Shown: piece by piece, positions 34,251 to 42,896 of the stretch
Layout of the letters: every line of letters begins with the position of its first letter
Numbering within the stretch: position 1 is the first letter of the stretch
Translations under genes and position numbers: made by a program
Notes under the pieces: model-generated
What the model saw: only the letters and a program-made list of their open reading frames with translations
Databases searched by the model: none
Told to the model about the DNA's origin: nothing
NCBI GenBank assembly: GCA_022760475.1
Contig: JALEFZ010000070.1
Location: 27,803-91,802 of the forward strand
Direction of reading: 5' to 3'
Length of the DNA: 64,000 nt
Source: Bacteroidia bacterium
Lineage (GTDB): Bacteria; Bacteroidota; Bacteroidia; J057

Positions 34251-35930
34251 ATGAACCGATTTTGTGGAAAGCTCTTGCCCTTGTTTTTTCTCTGTTTTAG
34301 CCTCAGTGCTGGACAGCTTTTCCCTCAATCTATAAAGGGAAAAATTCTGGATGCACAATCTCAACAGCCCATCGCTTTTGCCACAGTAGAGGTAATTGGG
34401 AGCTCTAAAGGAAGCCTTAGCAACGAGTTTGGAGAGTTCGAGTTCAGTATCTCAAATTTGAAGGAAATCGTTGGGCCAGGAGAGAAGCTAAAGCTGAGGT
34501 TTGCTTCCCTGGGGTATGGCGAGGCTGTCCAGGAAGTCGGACTCACAGATGGAGATCAGGTTCTAAACATTCTGTTGATGCCCAATCCATTGACTCTGGG
34601 AACGGTTGAGATATTATCTGTTAAGCTGAGTCCCAAAGAGCTTTACCGTAGGTGCATGAGTGAGATCTCTTCTAATTTTCCCACCAATCCTTATCAGCTC
34701 AAGAGTTTTTACCGGCATTACTGTGTGGAAAATGGGACTTACGGACGCTTGATCGAGGCATCGGTAGATATTTATGATGAAAAAGGATTTGGGCGCAGGT
34801 ACAAAAGTGTAGCGAAAAAGTACAATCTCCGGGTAAGCCAATTGAGAAAAAGCCTTGATTTTACAGAATTCTCCTATTTCAATCATGTCCCCATTGCGCT
34901 CAACAGGAGTATTAGGCATGATTATGCCAGCTTTGAAGTGCCTTACCTCAGTGGAATGTATATCGAGCAAGCCAGTTTTTCCTTTGCTGATACTATTTTT
35001 GATTCTGAAGGTACAATCCTGGTGGTACAAGCCCAGACCCTTTGGCAGGGAACCCATTACACCACAGATTTTTATATCAATCTAGACTTATTGGCCCTGA
35101 TTAAGATGGAAGAACATGCCAGTCGTTCATTTTTCAATAAAGATTATCGATCCTTAAGAAGGAACCATTTTGTCGTAAGGTATAAGTCCTACCAAGGTAA
35201 ATATTACCTGAGTCATGTGATCAATGAAGGACATGTGCAGTCATGGAGAAAAGACAATGAATCTTCATTCGAAACTCAGACAGACCATACGCATAAGATT
35301 TCCTGGGTGGTACATGACATCCTGACTGAGGGTATTCAGCCCTGGAAGGGCAAAGAGCCTGGTAGAGAAGAACTGGCTTCCATTCCCTTTGATGAGCACT
35401 TCTGGAATAGCTATTCTCCCCTGCTGGCAACTCCACTGGAAAAGCGGATCAGAAGGGATCTCAGCCAACGACTTCAACTCGAAAAACAGTTTAAGGCAGG
35501 CGAGTCCCTACTTGGGAATAAGGACTTACAAAGAGATTTGGCTAGGAAGTCCTACAATAAATTTCTGGCCGAGCATGGGGAACAGCCCATATTGATTTGT
35601 TTTTGGGAGAGTTCTAACAAACCCGGCCCTGGGGAACTCCTAACTTTAAGAAAGTTGAACAAGGAATTTGACCAATTACCAGTGGAGTTGATGTGGATAA
35701 ATCTTGATAAGGACAGGGAAAAGATGATGAAGACTATTAGGAGATATGGACTTTACCTGGGACTTCATATCCATTATCCTCCCATGCCAGATAATGCAGA
35801 AGTACTTGGCCATAAATTTAAAAAAAGTCCTTATCTGCTTCTATATGATAAAAATGGCCAGCAAGCATACGCTGGAAGTAAAATTCCCTCCTATAAAAAA
35901 ATTAAGGAATTGCTTAACAACAGCCGTTAA
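34251..35930 (+). CDS. CarboxypepD_reg-like protein with C-terminal thioredoxin fold lacking CxxC
   Basis: This 559-aa exported protein has a signal peptide (1-25, ending about AGQLFPQ). A CarboxypepD_reg-like beta-sandwich follows (27-110, IKGKILDAQSQQPIAFATVE), then a long middle domain (about 120-420) of the kind found in Bacteroidota proteins annotated as carboxypeptidase-like regulatory domain proteins. The last 120 residues look like a TlpA/thioredoxin fold (PILICFWESSNKPGPGELLTLRK shown as PILICFWESS and NKPGPGELLTLRK; VELMWINLDKDREKM; PYLLLYDKNGQ). The position of the redox CxxC has SSNKPG instead, so it should be redox-inactive and may be a binding module. Function is unknown. Confidence 0.72.
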   Translation: MNRFCGKLLPLFFLCFSLSAGQLFPQSIKGKILDAQSQQPIAFATVEVIGSSKGSLSNEFGEFEFSISNLKEIVGPGEKLKLRFASLGYGEAVQEVGLTDGDQVLNILLMPNPLTLGTVEILSVKLSPKELYRRCMSEISSNFPTNPYQLKSFYRHYCVENGTYGRLIEASVDIYDEKGFGRRYKSVAKKYNLRVSQLRKSLDFTEFSYFNHVPIALNRSIRHDYASFEVPYLSGMYIEQASFSFADTIFDSEGTILVVQAQTLWQGTHYTTDFYINLDLLALIKMEEHASRSFFNKDYRSLRRNHFVVRYKSYQGKYYLSHVINEGHVQSWRKDNESSFETQTDHTHKISWVVHDILTEGIQPWKGKEPGREELASIPFDEHFWNSYSPLLATPLEKRIRRDLSQRLQLEKQFKAGESLLGNKDLQRDLARKSYNKFLAEHGEQPILICFWESSNKPGPGELLTLRKLNKEFDQLPVELMWINLDKDREKMMKTIRRYGLYLGLHIHYPPMPDNAEVLGHKFKKSPYLLLYDKNGQQAYAGSKIPSYKKIKELLNNSR

Positions 35931-35946
35931 GAAAGTCCGACATAAT

Positions 35947-36624
35947 TTAAGGAAGTAACTGCCCGGAAACGGCCGTGTAGGCTTTGCCTTTTACCAAAAG
36001 ACTTGAGCTGCCCATGTGATAAAATTTGGATGAGTTGGTAAACTCCTGTTCGGCAAAGACCTGTCCATAGTTGTTGAACAGCCCCTCGTTTAGGAGAGAT
36101 TCTTTCACGATAATCTCAGCTCCTAACAGGTTAAAGGTTTTGGAATGTTTTCCAGTGGCCATGTTGTATGTGTTTACCTTACCGGTAAAGTTATTATTCA
36201 ACAGGCCATACTGATTGATGTGATCCACAACAATCTCCCCGTGATTCTCCAGTTCACCTGATTCTTTAATGGTGATACCATTTTGTGGACTAAAAACCAT
36301 TGCATCAAGTTCCAATTCAAGTTGGCCTTCTACAAACAGGTCGAAGAAAGGCAGGTCTGCATGGCCTTGAAGGATTACTTTTTGATCAGGGAAGATGATG
36401 GTGCCAGGATAAAAAGGAGACCAATTTCCAGGATTGGCGTAGTTGTTATCTTCTTTGGGGGAGAAATAGAAAGTATGGATTTTTGTATTCTCCTGATTAT
36501 GTGGGAGAAAGGGAAAGGTAATGAGTAATGCGGCAACAAAAAGAGATATGCCTGCGAGAAAAAAAGCTGTTTTGAGTCGTTGCCTCAGTTGAGTTCGGGT
36601 ATGTAACCGAAAGCCTTGTTTCAT
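35947..36624 (-). CDS. Hypothetical membrane-anchored or secreted protein, 225 aa
   Basis: I do not recognise this family. A basic N-terminus (MKQGFRLHTRTQLRQRLK) precedes one hydrophobic helix (about 19-43), then an extracytoplasmic part. It opens with a segment FYFSPKEDNNYANPGNWSPF like the G8/'head domain' cell-surface starts and continues with repeated short strands (VEGQLELELDAMVFSPQNG; IKESGELENHGEIVVDH; NEGLFNNYGQVFAEQEF) that suggest a right-handed parallel beta-helix. It is convergent with the preceding gene. A cell-surface or adhesin-fragment role is only a guess. Confidence 0.6.
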   Translation of the reverse strand: MKQGFRLHTRTQLRQRLKTAFFLAGISLFVAALLITFPFLPHNQENTKIHTFYFSPKEDNNYANPGNWSPFYPGTIIFPDQKVILQGHADLPFFDLFVEGQLELELDAMVFSPQNGITIKESGELENHGEIVVDHINQYGLLNNNFTGKVNTYNMATGKHSKTFNLLGAEIIVKESLLNEGLFNNYGQVFAEQEFTNSSKFYHMGSSSLLVKGKAYTAVSGQLLP

Positions 36625-36902
36625 CTATTGAATATTATTTACATAAAAATATTCATAATAATTGGCGGCTCTAAATCAATTTTATAGCCATTCTTACAGG
36701 AAAAAAGTGTGGTTTCTCGTATTATTTCTATAATTGTCATGAATTTGCAATATTTAGGGATTATGTTTGCAGATAGATACCCTACGAATTAAGAACGGTA
36801 AAGACACTTTTTGATTTAGCATCAAGGATGGAGGGTATTTTAGAAAAAAGGATCAACTTTTTCTTATTATATTGGTGCTAAGATTTTCCTAATAGTTAAT
36901 TA

Positions 36903-37307
36903 ATGGTCATTAAGCGGGCACTAATTATTGACGATGATGAAATAAATAATTTCATCTGCATCAAAAACATGAAGGACTCCAATTTTGTGGAGCATGCCAC
37001 GTACTGCCTGCGTGGAAAAGAAGGTCTCGACGAATTGACCGATGCCATTAAGCATCGCCCGGAGGATTTACCGGATGTGATTTTTTTGGACATCAATATG
37101 CCTTTGATGAATGCCTGGGAATTCCTGGAGCAGTACGAATTGATTCAGAAAGAATTCCCAAAAGAGGTTAAACTATTTATACTCTCCTCCTCAGTATACC
37201 GCAAGGACATCGAGAAATCCTCTCATTATGAGATGGTAACGGATTATATCATCAAACCACTGAGCAAGGAAAACCTAAAGCGAATCCAGGAAAAGTATTT
37301 TCAATAG
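36903..37307 (+). CDS. Single-domain response regulator
   Basis: This 134-aa protein is a lone receiver domain. The acidic pair is in ALIIDDDEINNF (Asp10-Asp12), the phospho-acceptor is Asp63 in VIFLDINMPLMNAWEF, the Ser/Thr switch is in LFILSSSVYRKD and the conserved Lys is in DYIIKPLSKENL. There is no output domain, so it works by protein contact, as in CheY- or Rcp-type regulators common in Bacteroidota. No kinase is adjacent; the TPR hybrid kinase 2 kb downstream is a possible partner. Confidence 0.9.
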   Translation: MVIKRALIIDDDEINNFICIKNMKDSNFVEHATYCLRGKEGLDELTDAIKHRPEDLPDVIFLDINMPLMNAWEFLEQYELIQKEFPKEVKLFILSSSVYRKDIEKSSHYEMVTDYIIKPLSKENLKRIQEKYFQ

Positions 37308-37467
37308 ATCGAACTTTTCTGCTTCATAAGTTATTGTTGCGAAAATCTCCTGAAGTTAGAATTGTAAGTGAATTCTTTACACCATTTACATTTTTTTACT
37401 TGGGAAAACATGAGGCTATCCCCATATTGCCTTCATATCCTTGTAGGAGCTTAGCAGCCACACACTT

Positions 37468-38154
37468 ATGATACGCCTTGAAAATATTAACAAATCCTAT
37501 CCGGTAGGAAAAAGAAAACTCCACGTACTCAAGGGCATTGACCTTGAAATACGAGAAGGAGAGCTGGTCTCTATTATGGGTTCTTCCGGATCGGGAAAAT
37601 CCACCCTGCTCAACATACTAGGTATTCTGGACAATTATGATGAGGGGCAATACCTTCTGGATGGGCAATTGATCAAAAAAATGTCAGAAGCCAAGTCTGC
37701 CAGGTTGAGAAATCAATTGATTGGTTTTGTCTTTCAGTCCTTCAACCTGATCTCCTTTAAAAATGCCCAGGAAAACGTTGCGTTGCCCCTTTACTATAAA
37801 GGGGTTAGCAGGAAAAAGCGCATCAATAAGGCCTTGGAATACCTTGAAATGGTTGGATTAAAGGATTGGGCAACCCACATGCCCAATGAACTTTCGGGTG
37901 GACAAAAACAACGTGTAGCCATAGCGAGGGCGCTGATATCTGAACCCAAGATGATACTTGCGGATGAACCTACAGGAGCCCTTGATTCAAAGACTTCTTA
38001 TGAGGTGATGGACCTTCTTAAGGAAATCCATAACCAGGGAAATACTGTCGTCATTGTTACGCACGAACAAGACATTGCTGAAATGACGCAGCGGACAATT
38101 CGTCTAAAGGATGGGCTTATAGCCAATCCTATGGAACAAAATTCCACCATTTAA
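37468..38154 (+). CDS. ABC transporter ATP-binding protein (MacB/LolD type)
   Basis: This 228-aa ATPase has Walker A MGSSGSGKST, the Q-loop FVFQSFNLI, signature ELSGGQKQRVAIARAL and Walker B MILADEPTGALDSKT with H-loop VTHEQD. The sequence GALD and the size fit the MacB/LolD/FtsE class that pairs with FtsX-like permeases. It should form a unit with the downstream membrane-fusion protein (31-bp gap), but no permease gene follows. Confidence 0.92.
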   Translation: MIRLENINKSYPVGKRKLHVLKGIDLEIREGELVSIMGSSGSGKSTLLNILGILDNYDEGQYLLDGQLIKKMSEAKSARLRNQLIGFVFQSFNLISFKNAQENVALPLYYKGVSRKKRINKALEYLEMVGLKDWATHMPNELSGGQKQRVAIARALISEPKMILADEPTGALDSKTSYEVMDLLKEIHNQGNTVVIVTHEQDIAEMTQRTIRLKDGLIANPMEQNSTI

Positions 38155-38185
38155 TTAAGCACCCAAAACAATATCCATACCACCT

Positions 38186-39283
38186 ATGAGCCGTACAGCT
38201 GTTATCATCGTTTTACTTGCCTTATTGGCAGTTATTGGAGGGACCGGCTTCTATTTGTACAACAAAAATCAGGAGCCCCCTGTGATGTATAAGACTGTGA
38301 AACCTTTCACAACTACTATCATCAAGAAGACCGTTGCAACAGGTTCTGTTGTACCCCGAAAAGAAATTGAAATCAAACCTCAGGTTTCTGGCTTGATCTC
38401 CAAACTCTACATTGAGGCAGGGGAAATAGTAAAAAAAGGGGATCTTATTGCGACCATCAGAATCATACCTGACATGGTTTCCCTGAATAATGCCGAAAAC
38501 CGCGTAAGAAGAGCTAAGATTAACCTTACCAATACCAAAAGGGAATTCGAAAGGAATCAGGGCTTGTTCAAAGATGGGGTAATTTCTGAAGCTACTTTTA
38601 GACAATTTGAAATTGACTACGAAAATGCACAGGAAGAAAACCGCGCCGCTGCTGATAACCTTCAGTTGATCAAGAAGGGTTCTACAAAAAGTTCTGGACG
38701 AATTGCGAACACCAATGTAAGAGCTACCATAAATGGAATGATCCTTGACGTACCTGTTGAAGAAGGAAATTCGGTAATTGAAGCCAACACCTTCAACGAA
38801 GGTACAACCATCGCAACCATTGCCAATATGGATGAAATGATCTTCAAAGGCAATGTGGATGAGTCAGATGTCGGTAGGCTTAAGGTAGGAATGCCCTTGG
38901 TACTGACCATTGGAGCCCTTGAAACCGAAAAATTTGATGCTGAATTAGAATATATTTCACCCAAAGGCGTTGAGGAAAACGGTGCTATCCAGTTTGAGAT
39001 TCGTGCAAGAGTGAAGCTCAAAGATGGGCAGTTTATTCGCTCAGGTTATAGTGCCAATGGGGATATCGTATTGGAAAGCAGGGAGAATGTTTTGGCTATT
39101 TCTGAAAGCTGGGTTATTTTTGAAAAGGACTCACCTTATATTGAAATCGAAAAAGGGAGTCAGCAGTTCGAAAAAGTTCCTGTAAAACTGGGTTTGTCAG
39201 ACGGCATTCAGTCTGAAGTCCTGACCGGAGTAGATAGTTCCACAAAGGTGAAAGATCCTACATCTGGGTTTACTCCAAACTAG
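38186..39283 (+). CDS. Periplasmic adaptor (membrane-fusion) protein of an efflux system
   Basis: This 365-aa HlyD/MacA-type adaptor has an N-terminal anchor helix (about 5-24). A barrel-sandwich hybrid domain is split around a hairpin: VVPRKEIEIKPQVSGLISKL leads in and RATINGMILDVPVEEGNSV leads out, with a coiled coil (about 95-165) between. A beta-barrel domain follows (GNVDESDVGRLKVGMPLVL) and then a membrane-proximal domain. It links an inner-membrane pump to an outer-membrane channel. Together with the upstream ATPase it points to a MacAB-like exporter whose permease is encoded elsewhere. A weak hairpin follows. Confidence 0.9.
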   Translation: MSRTAVIIVLLALLAVIGGTGFYLYNKNQEPPVMYKTVKPFTTTIIKKTVATGSVVPRKEIEIKPQVSGLISKLYIEAGEIVKKGDLIATIRIIPDMVSLNNAENRVRRAKINLTNTKREFERNQGLFKDGVISEATFRQFEIDYENAQEENRAAADNLQLIKKGSTKSSGRIANTNVRATINGMILDVPVEEGNSVIEANTFNEGTTIATIANMDEMIFKGNVDESDVGRLKVGMPLVLTIGALETEKFDAELEYISPKGVEENGAIQFEIRARVKLKDGQFIRSGYSANGDIVLESRENVLAISESWVIFEKDSPYIEIEKGSQQFEKVPVKLGLSDGIQSEVLTGVDSSTKVKDPTSGFTPN

Positions 39284-39285
39284 GG

Positions 39286-39307
39286 AAATACCAGTCTGGC
39301 TATTTTT
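39286..39307 (+). terminator. Weak terminator after the adaptor gene
   Basis: AAATACCA (39286-39293) pairs with TGG-C-TATTT (39297-39305) with one bulged C and a 3-nt loop, then two further T and G. It separates the exporter unit from the kinase gene, which has its own promoter. Confidence 0.4.
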
Positions 39308-39328
39308 GAATTAGGGTAAAGGTCTCCT

Positions 39329-39363
39329 TTTGTAAATTCTATTATGAAAATTCCTTATATTTG
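39329..39363 (+). promoter_or_regulatory. Bacteroidota-type promoter for the hybrid kinase gene
   Basis: TTTG (39329-39332), 23-bp spacer, TATATTTG (39356-39363), an exact TAnnTTTG. The ATG lies 31 bp after the box. Confidence 0.65.
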
Positions 39364-39394
39364 AAATGAACCCTTACAATAAAGTAGCTCATAG

Positions 39395-42169
39395 ATGATG
39401 AAGCATCTGCTTCTTAGAGGCCTGATATCAATTACATTAATTACATGGGTAATGCCATTTTCCATTGCCCAATCAAATTTCGACCCTGATAGTCTCCTCA
39501 AAACTCTAGAAAATAATTCTCCATACGAACAGGCGGATGTACTGAAACATGCATCTCTTGACTTGATGGCCAAGGGACAGTATGACGTGGCCATTTCATT
39601 GGCTGACCTGGCAGAGCAACGCATTGAAAAGGTAAAACAAAGAAAGCCTACCTGGGAGAATATCCGCCTTTATTGTGATATGATCATGAACCAGGCTGAG
39701 ATCTATATGCGGGCCAAGGAGTACCAAGGGGCTGAGGTCGCTTATTATCAGGCACTAGCGAGTGCAGAACAAGAGCTACCGCTGTATGATGTAGAAAATA
39801 AAATCAATCGTGAGCGGGAAAATATAATCCTGAGAAAGGATCTTCGAATTAAAATCGCCAAGATCCAGGTCATAAAAGAAAATTACGAAGATGCACTGGC
39901 CTTCTACGAAGAGGTGGACGACCTTGCTGGGCTTCTGAATGATTTTAAAACCATGGGTTTTGTAGATAGAGCCCAGGGTAGAATTGAGGAAAGAAGGGGT
40001 AAAATTGACGAGGCATATAAATTGTATGAGTCATCCTTAAGTGATTTTAAAGCCATCGGTGCAGCTGAAGGTTCGGATAGCATTGCGGCTGTTTTGCTTG
40101 ACTTGGGTAGAATTGAACTCCAGCAGGGAGATGTCAGATCTGCCAAGGCAAACCTATTTCGAGCCCTGCAAAACTTTTCTTCTCGTCAGAATTTTCCTGG
40201 CGAAGCAGATGCCCAGATTCTACTGGGAAAGACATACCTTTTCCAAGACAGTGCCAAAGACTCACGCTATTACCTTGATTATGCCCTAACTACCCTTCAA
40301 GATCTGGATGACATTGACGGGGTAATTGAGACCTATCAATTAATTGGAGACTCCTATGCCATGGAGGGCAATCAGGAGAAGGCATTGGCTAGTTATAAGC
40401 TGGCTCTCAGAAGCCAAAGCGCACAAAAGGACACCGTGCCACTGACCCTTTACAAAATTGGCTTGTCCCATTTTGAACTCGCAGAATACAAGGAAGCCAT
40501 CAATTACCTAGAGGCTTTATTGCCACTGGCTGCTGGAAATAGCCAGGATACCCTGGACAGGAAAACCTATTTCCTCTTGTTTGACATTTATAAGAAACTT
40601 GGAAACCTGCAGGAGGCTCTAGATTCCTATCAGGCGTATACGGGTTTGAACGACTCCTTATTCAATGCCGAACATGAAAAGGAGATTCAGGAGATCAAAC
40701 GCCAGAACTATGATTTCATCAGAGACAGGCAGTTGGAAATATTCCAGAAAAACCTACAGGTAAAAGACCTCGAATCTCAGCGAGAGCGTATTTTATTTTA
40801 TGCAGGGGGCTTTTTGCTTGCCATCGTGATTGTGGTGGCTATCCTGCTCTTCCGCCAAACGAAGCGTAAGCAAAGGGTAAATGACCAGTTGGCCTTTCAA
40901 AACAAGGTCATCAATACCCAAAACAGGCAGTTGCTCAAGGTAAATCAACGCCTTGATGAGGCAAAGCAAGCAGCTGAAGCTGCCTCCATCGCTAAGTCCA
41001 ACTTCCTGGCAACAATGAGCCATGAGATTCGGACGCCCATGAATGGTATTTTGGGTATGATTTCCCTGCTTAGAGATACCAACCTCAATGGACAACAATT
41101 GAAATATGTCCGCAACATTTCAACCTCTAGTCAGAACCTGCTTTCTATCCTGAATGATATCCTGGATTACTCACGTGTAGAAGCAGGAAAACTTGAACTG
41201 GAGTTCAGGACCCTGTCAATCGGAGAGATGCTGGATGAGGTCATGGCCTTGTTCACAAAAATGGCTGAGGAAAAGAATCTCGAACTGAGTTATACCCTCG
41301 ATCCCGGCTTGCCCAAATACATTGTCAGTGATTCGACTAGGTTGAGGCAGGTTTTGGTCAATTTGGTATCGAATGCCCTGAAATTTACCTCCCTGGGACA
41401 TATTCGAATTCATGCCAAGTTTCATGAACAGCCAGAGGCCCCGCTATTGCATGGGGACAGGATGCAGGTAACATTCAGTGTTAAAGATTCAGGAATCGGG
41501 ATTCCAAGGGATAAAAAAGAAGCTATTTTTGACTCTTTCCAGCAGGTAGATAACTCTGTTTCGAGGAGATTTGGTGGTGTGGGATTAGGATTGGCCATCT
41601 CAAAGAGGCTGGTAGAATTGATGGAAGGAGATATCTGGGTAGAAAGTGAGTTGAACAAAGGGTCTACTTTCAGCTTTTTCGTAACCACCACCGTAGACCG
41701 TGAGGCAGAAAAGTACAAGAAGAAAGGAGATGTCTCCGAGCATAACATCAACCACAAGTTGGGAGAAAAATTCCCACTTAAGATTTTGGTTGCCGAAGAC
41801 AATTTGATCAACCAAACGGTAATCGAAGGCATTCTGGAAAAAATGGGATTTGAGCCTACCCTGGTAGAAGATGGAAAAGAGGCTGTGGAAGAAGGAACCC
41901 GTGAATTCTACGACCTGATTTTCATGGATATCCAAATGCCTGAAATGGATGGCTTGACAGCCAGTAGGCATATTTTTGAGGCCTATCAGGGCAAGAAAAG
42001 GCCGATCATCATCGCCATGACTGCCAATGCCATGTCGGGAGTGAAAGAAGAACTTCTCGAAGCTGGCATGGATGATTATATCTCAAAGCCCTTCAAACTC
42101 ACTGTACTTGAACAAACGATTTCTTCATGGGGAGAAAAAATCTTGCATGAAACCAAATCCCCTTCTTAG
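39395..42169 (+). CDS. TPR-containing hybrid histidine kinase/response regulator
   Basis: This 924-aa protein has a signal peptide (1-26). A periplasmic TPR region follows (about 30-440, e.g. [20 protein letters not shown]), then a transmembrane helix (about 466-488, [16 protein letters not shown]) and a coiled coil. The HisKA domain has His543 in [13 protein letters not shown], the HATPase has [23 protein letters not shown] and [12 protein letters not shown], and the C-terminal receiver has Asp845 in [13 protein letters not shown]. It should sense an envelope or protein partner via the TPRs and relay phosphate internally. No HPt or DNA-binding output is adjacent. It sits just upstream of the polysaccharide locus. 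Confidence 0.93.
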   Translation: MMKHLLLRGLISITLITWVMPFSIAQSNFDPDSLLKTLENNSPYEQADVLKHASLDLMAKGQYDVAISLADLAEQRIEKVKQRKPTWENIRLYCDMIMNQAEIYMRAKEYQGAEVAYYQALASAEQELPLYDVENKINRERENIILRKDLRIKIAKIQVIKENYEDALAFYEEVDDLAGLLNDFKTMGFVDRAQGRIEERRGKIDEAYKLYESSLSDFKAIGAAEGSDSIAAVLLDLGRIELQQGDVRSAKANLFRALQNFSSRQNFPGEADAQILLGKTYLFQDSAKDSRYYLDYALTTLQDLDDIDGVIETYQLIGDSYAMEGNQEKALASYKLALRSQSAQKDTVPLTLYKIGLSHFELAEYKEAINYLEALLPLAAGNSQDTLDRKTYFLLFDIYKKLGNLQEALDSYQAYTGLNDSLFNAEHEKEIQEIKRQNYDFIRDRQLEIFQKNLQVKDLESQRERILFYAGGFLLAIVIVVAILLFRQTKRKQRVNDQLAFQNKVINTQNRQLLKVNQRLDEAKQAAEAASIAKSNFLATMSHEIRTPMNGILGMISLLRDTNLNGQQLKYVRNISTSSQNLLSILNDILDYSRVEAGKLELEFRTLSIGEMLDEVMALFTKMAEEKNLELSYTLDPGLPKYIVSDSTRLRQVLVNLVSNALKFTSLGHIRIHAKFHEQPEAPLLHGDRMQVTFSVKDSGIGIPRDKKEAIFDSFQQVDNSVSRRFGGVGLGLAISKRLVELMEGDIWVESELNKGSTFSFFVTTTVDREAEKYKKKGDVSEHNINHKLGEKFPLKILVAEDNLINQTVIEGILEKMGFEPTLVEDGKEAVEEGTREFYDLIFMDIQMPEMDGLTASRHIFEAYQGKKRPIIIAMTANAMSGVKEELLEAGMDDYISKPFKLTVLEQTISSWGEKILHETKSPS

Positions 42170-42278
42170 GTCTTTTAAATGTCTGATTTTCAGCCTATGC
42201 TATCCCAGTATAAGAAGGCTAATGCCCTGATGACTTCGCTGCAGACAATTCCCTCAAATAACTAACATCCCCATATTC

Positions 42279-42313
42279 TTTCATAGTTTCTTAATACAAA
42301 ACGAGTAGTTTTG
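42279..42313 (+). promoter_or_regulatory. Putative promoter of the polysaccharide locus
   Basis: TAGTTTTG (42306-42313) matches TAnnTTTG exactly; a 3-of-4 match to the -33 box, TTTC (42279-42282), lies 23 bp upstream. The -7 box sits within the inverted repeat 42300-42322. The predicted start is only about 10 bp before the regulator ATG at 42329. Confidence 0.55.
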
Positions 42314-42322
42314 CTACTCGTT
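42300..42322. promoter_or_regulatory. Perfect inverted repeat overlapping the -7 box (putative operator)
   Basis: AACGAGTAG (42300-42308) and CTACTCGTT (42314-42322) are perfect 9-bp complements around a TTTTG spacer. The repeat covers the TAnnTTTG box and ends 6 bp before the start of a winged-helix regulator, as expected for an autorepression site. As RNA it would also be a 9-bp hairpin, but the weak T-run makes termination unlikely. Confidence 0.55.
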
Positions 42323-42328
42323 AATGCT

Positions 42329-42865
42329 ATGGTAGAAGCACTCATTTCATCTAAAACCCGAATCAAACTGCTGGTAAAATTCTTTTTAAACAGCAACACA
42401 ACTGGTTATCTACGTAACCTGGAATCTGAATTCGGAGAATCCACCAACGCCATCAGGCTGGAGTTGAACAAGTTTGAAAAGGCAGGGATGCTCCAATCCT
42501 TTCTGGACGGGAACAAAAAAATGTTTCGTGCCAATACGCAGCACCCATTTTTCCAGGAGATCCATAGCATTGTGATGAAATATGTAGGCCTGGACAAAAT
42601 CGTTGAGAATGTCGTCGAACGATTGGGCGATGTAAATAAGGTCTTCTTGACCGGAGAGGTTTCCAAGGGATTGGATAGTCCCGTGATTGACTTGCTGATT
42701 GTTGGAAACATAGACAGGTCCTATCTGGCATCGCTGGTGGAGAAGGCAGAACCATTGATCAAAAGAAAAATACGATACCTCATCTACGAAGAGCAGGAGT
42801 TTGATGAAGATTTGCTGAAATCTTATAAACCCGAACCGCTGCTACTTTGGAGTCGACAAAAATAA
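42329..42865 (+). CDS. Winged-helix regulator with nucleotidyltransferase-like C-terminus
   Basis: This 178-aa protein has an ArsR-like winged helix (about 8-75; SSKTRIKLLVKFFLNSNTTG, YLRNLESEFGESTNAIRLEL, FEKAGMLQSF). A nucleotidyltransferase-fold half follows (about 95-160; VNKVFLTGEVSKGLDSPVI, DLLIVGNIDRSYL). The Pol-beta-type signature GSxxxG...DxD is degenerate (TGEVSKG...SPVIDLLIVG), so catalysis is doubtful and ligand sensing more likely. Such proteins often lead exopolysaccharide clusters in Bacteroidota. I chose the ATG at 42329 over a TTG at 42311, which lies inside the inverted repeat. It is 31 bp ahead of the T9SS protein gene and probably controls the locus and itself. Confidence 0.8.
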   Translation: MVEALISSKTRIKLLVKFFLNSNTTGYLRNLESEFGESTNAIRLELNKFEKAGMLQSFLDGNKKMFRANTQHPFFQEIHSIVMKYVGLDKIVENVVERLGDVNKVFLTGEVSKGLDSPVIDLLIVGNIDRSYLASLVEKAEPLIKRKIRYLIYEEQEFDEDLLKSYKPEPLLLWSRQK

Positions 42866-42896
42866 ACCTTTACCAAACAAACATTTTTCAACGCAG

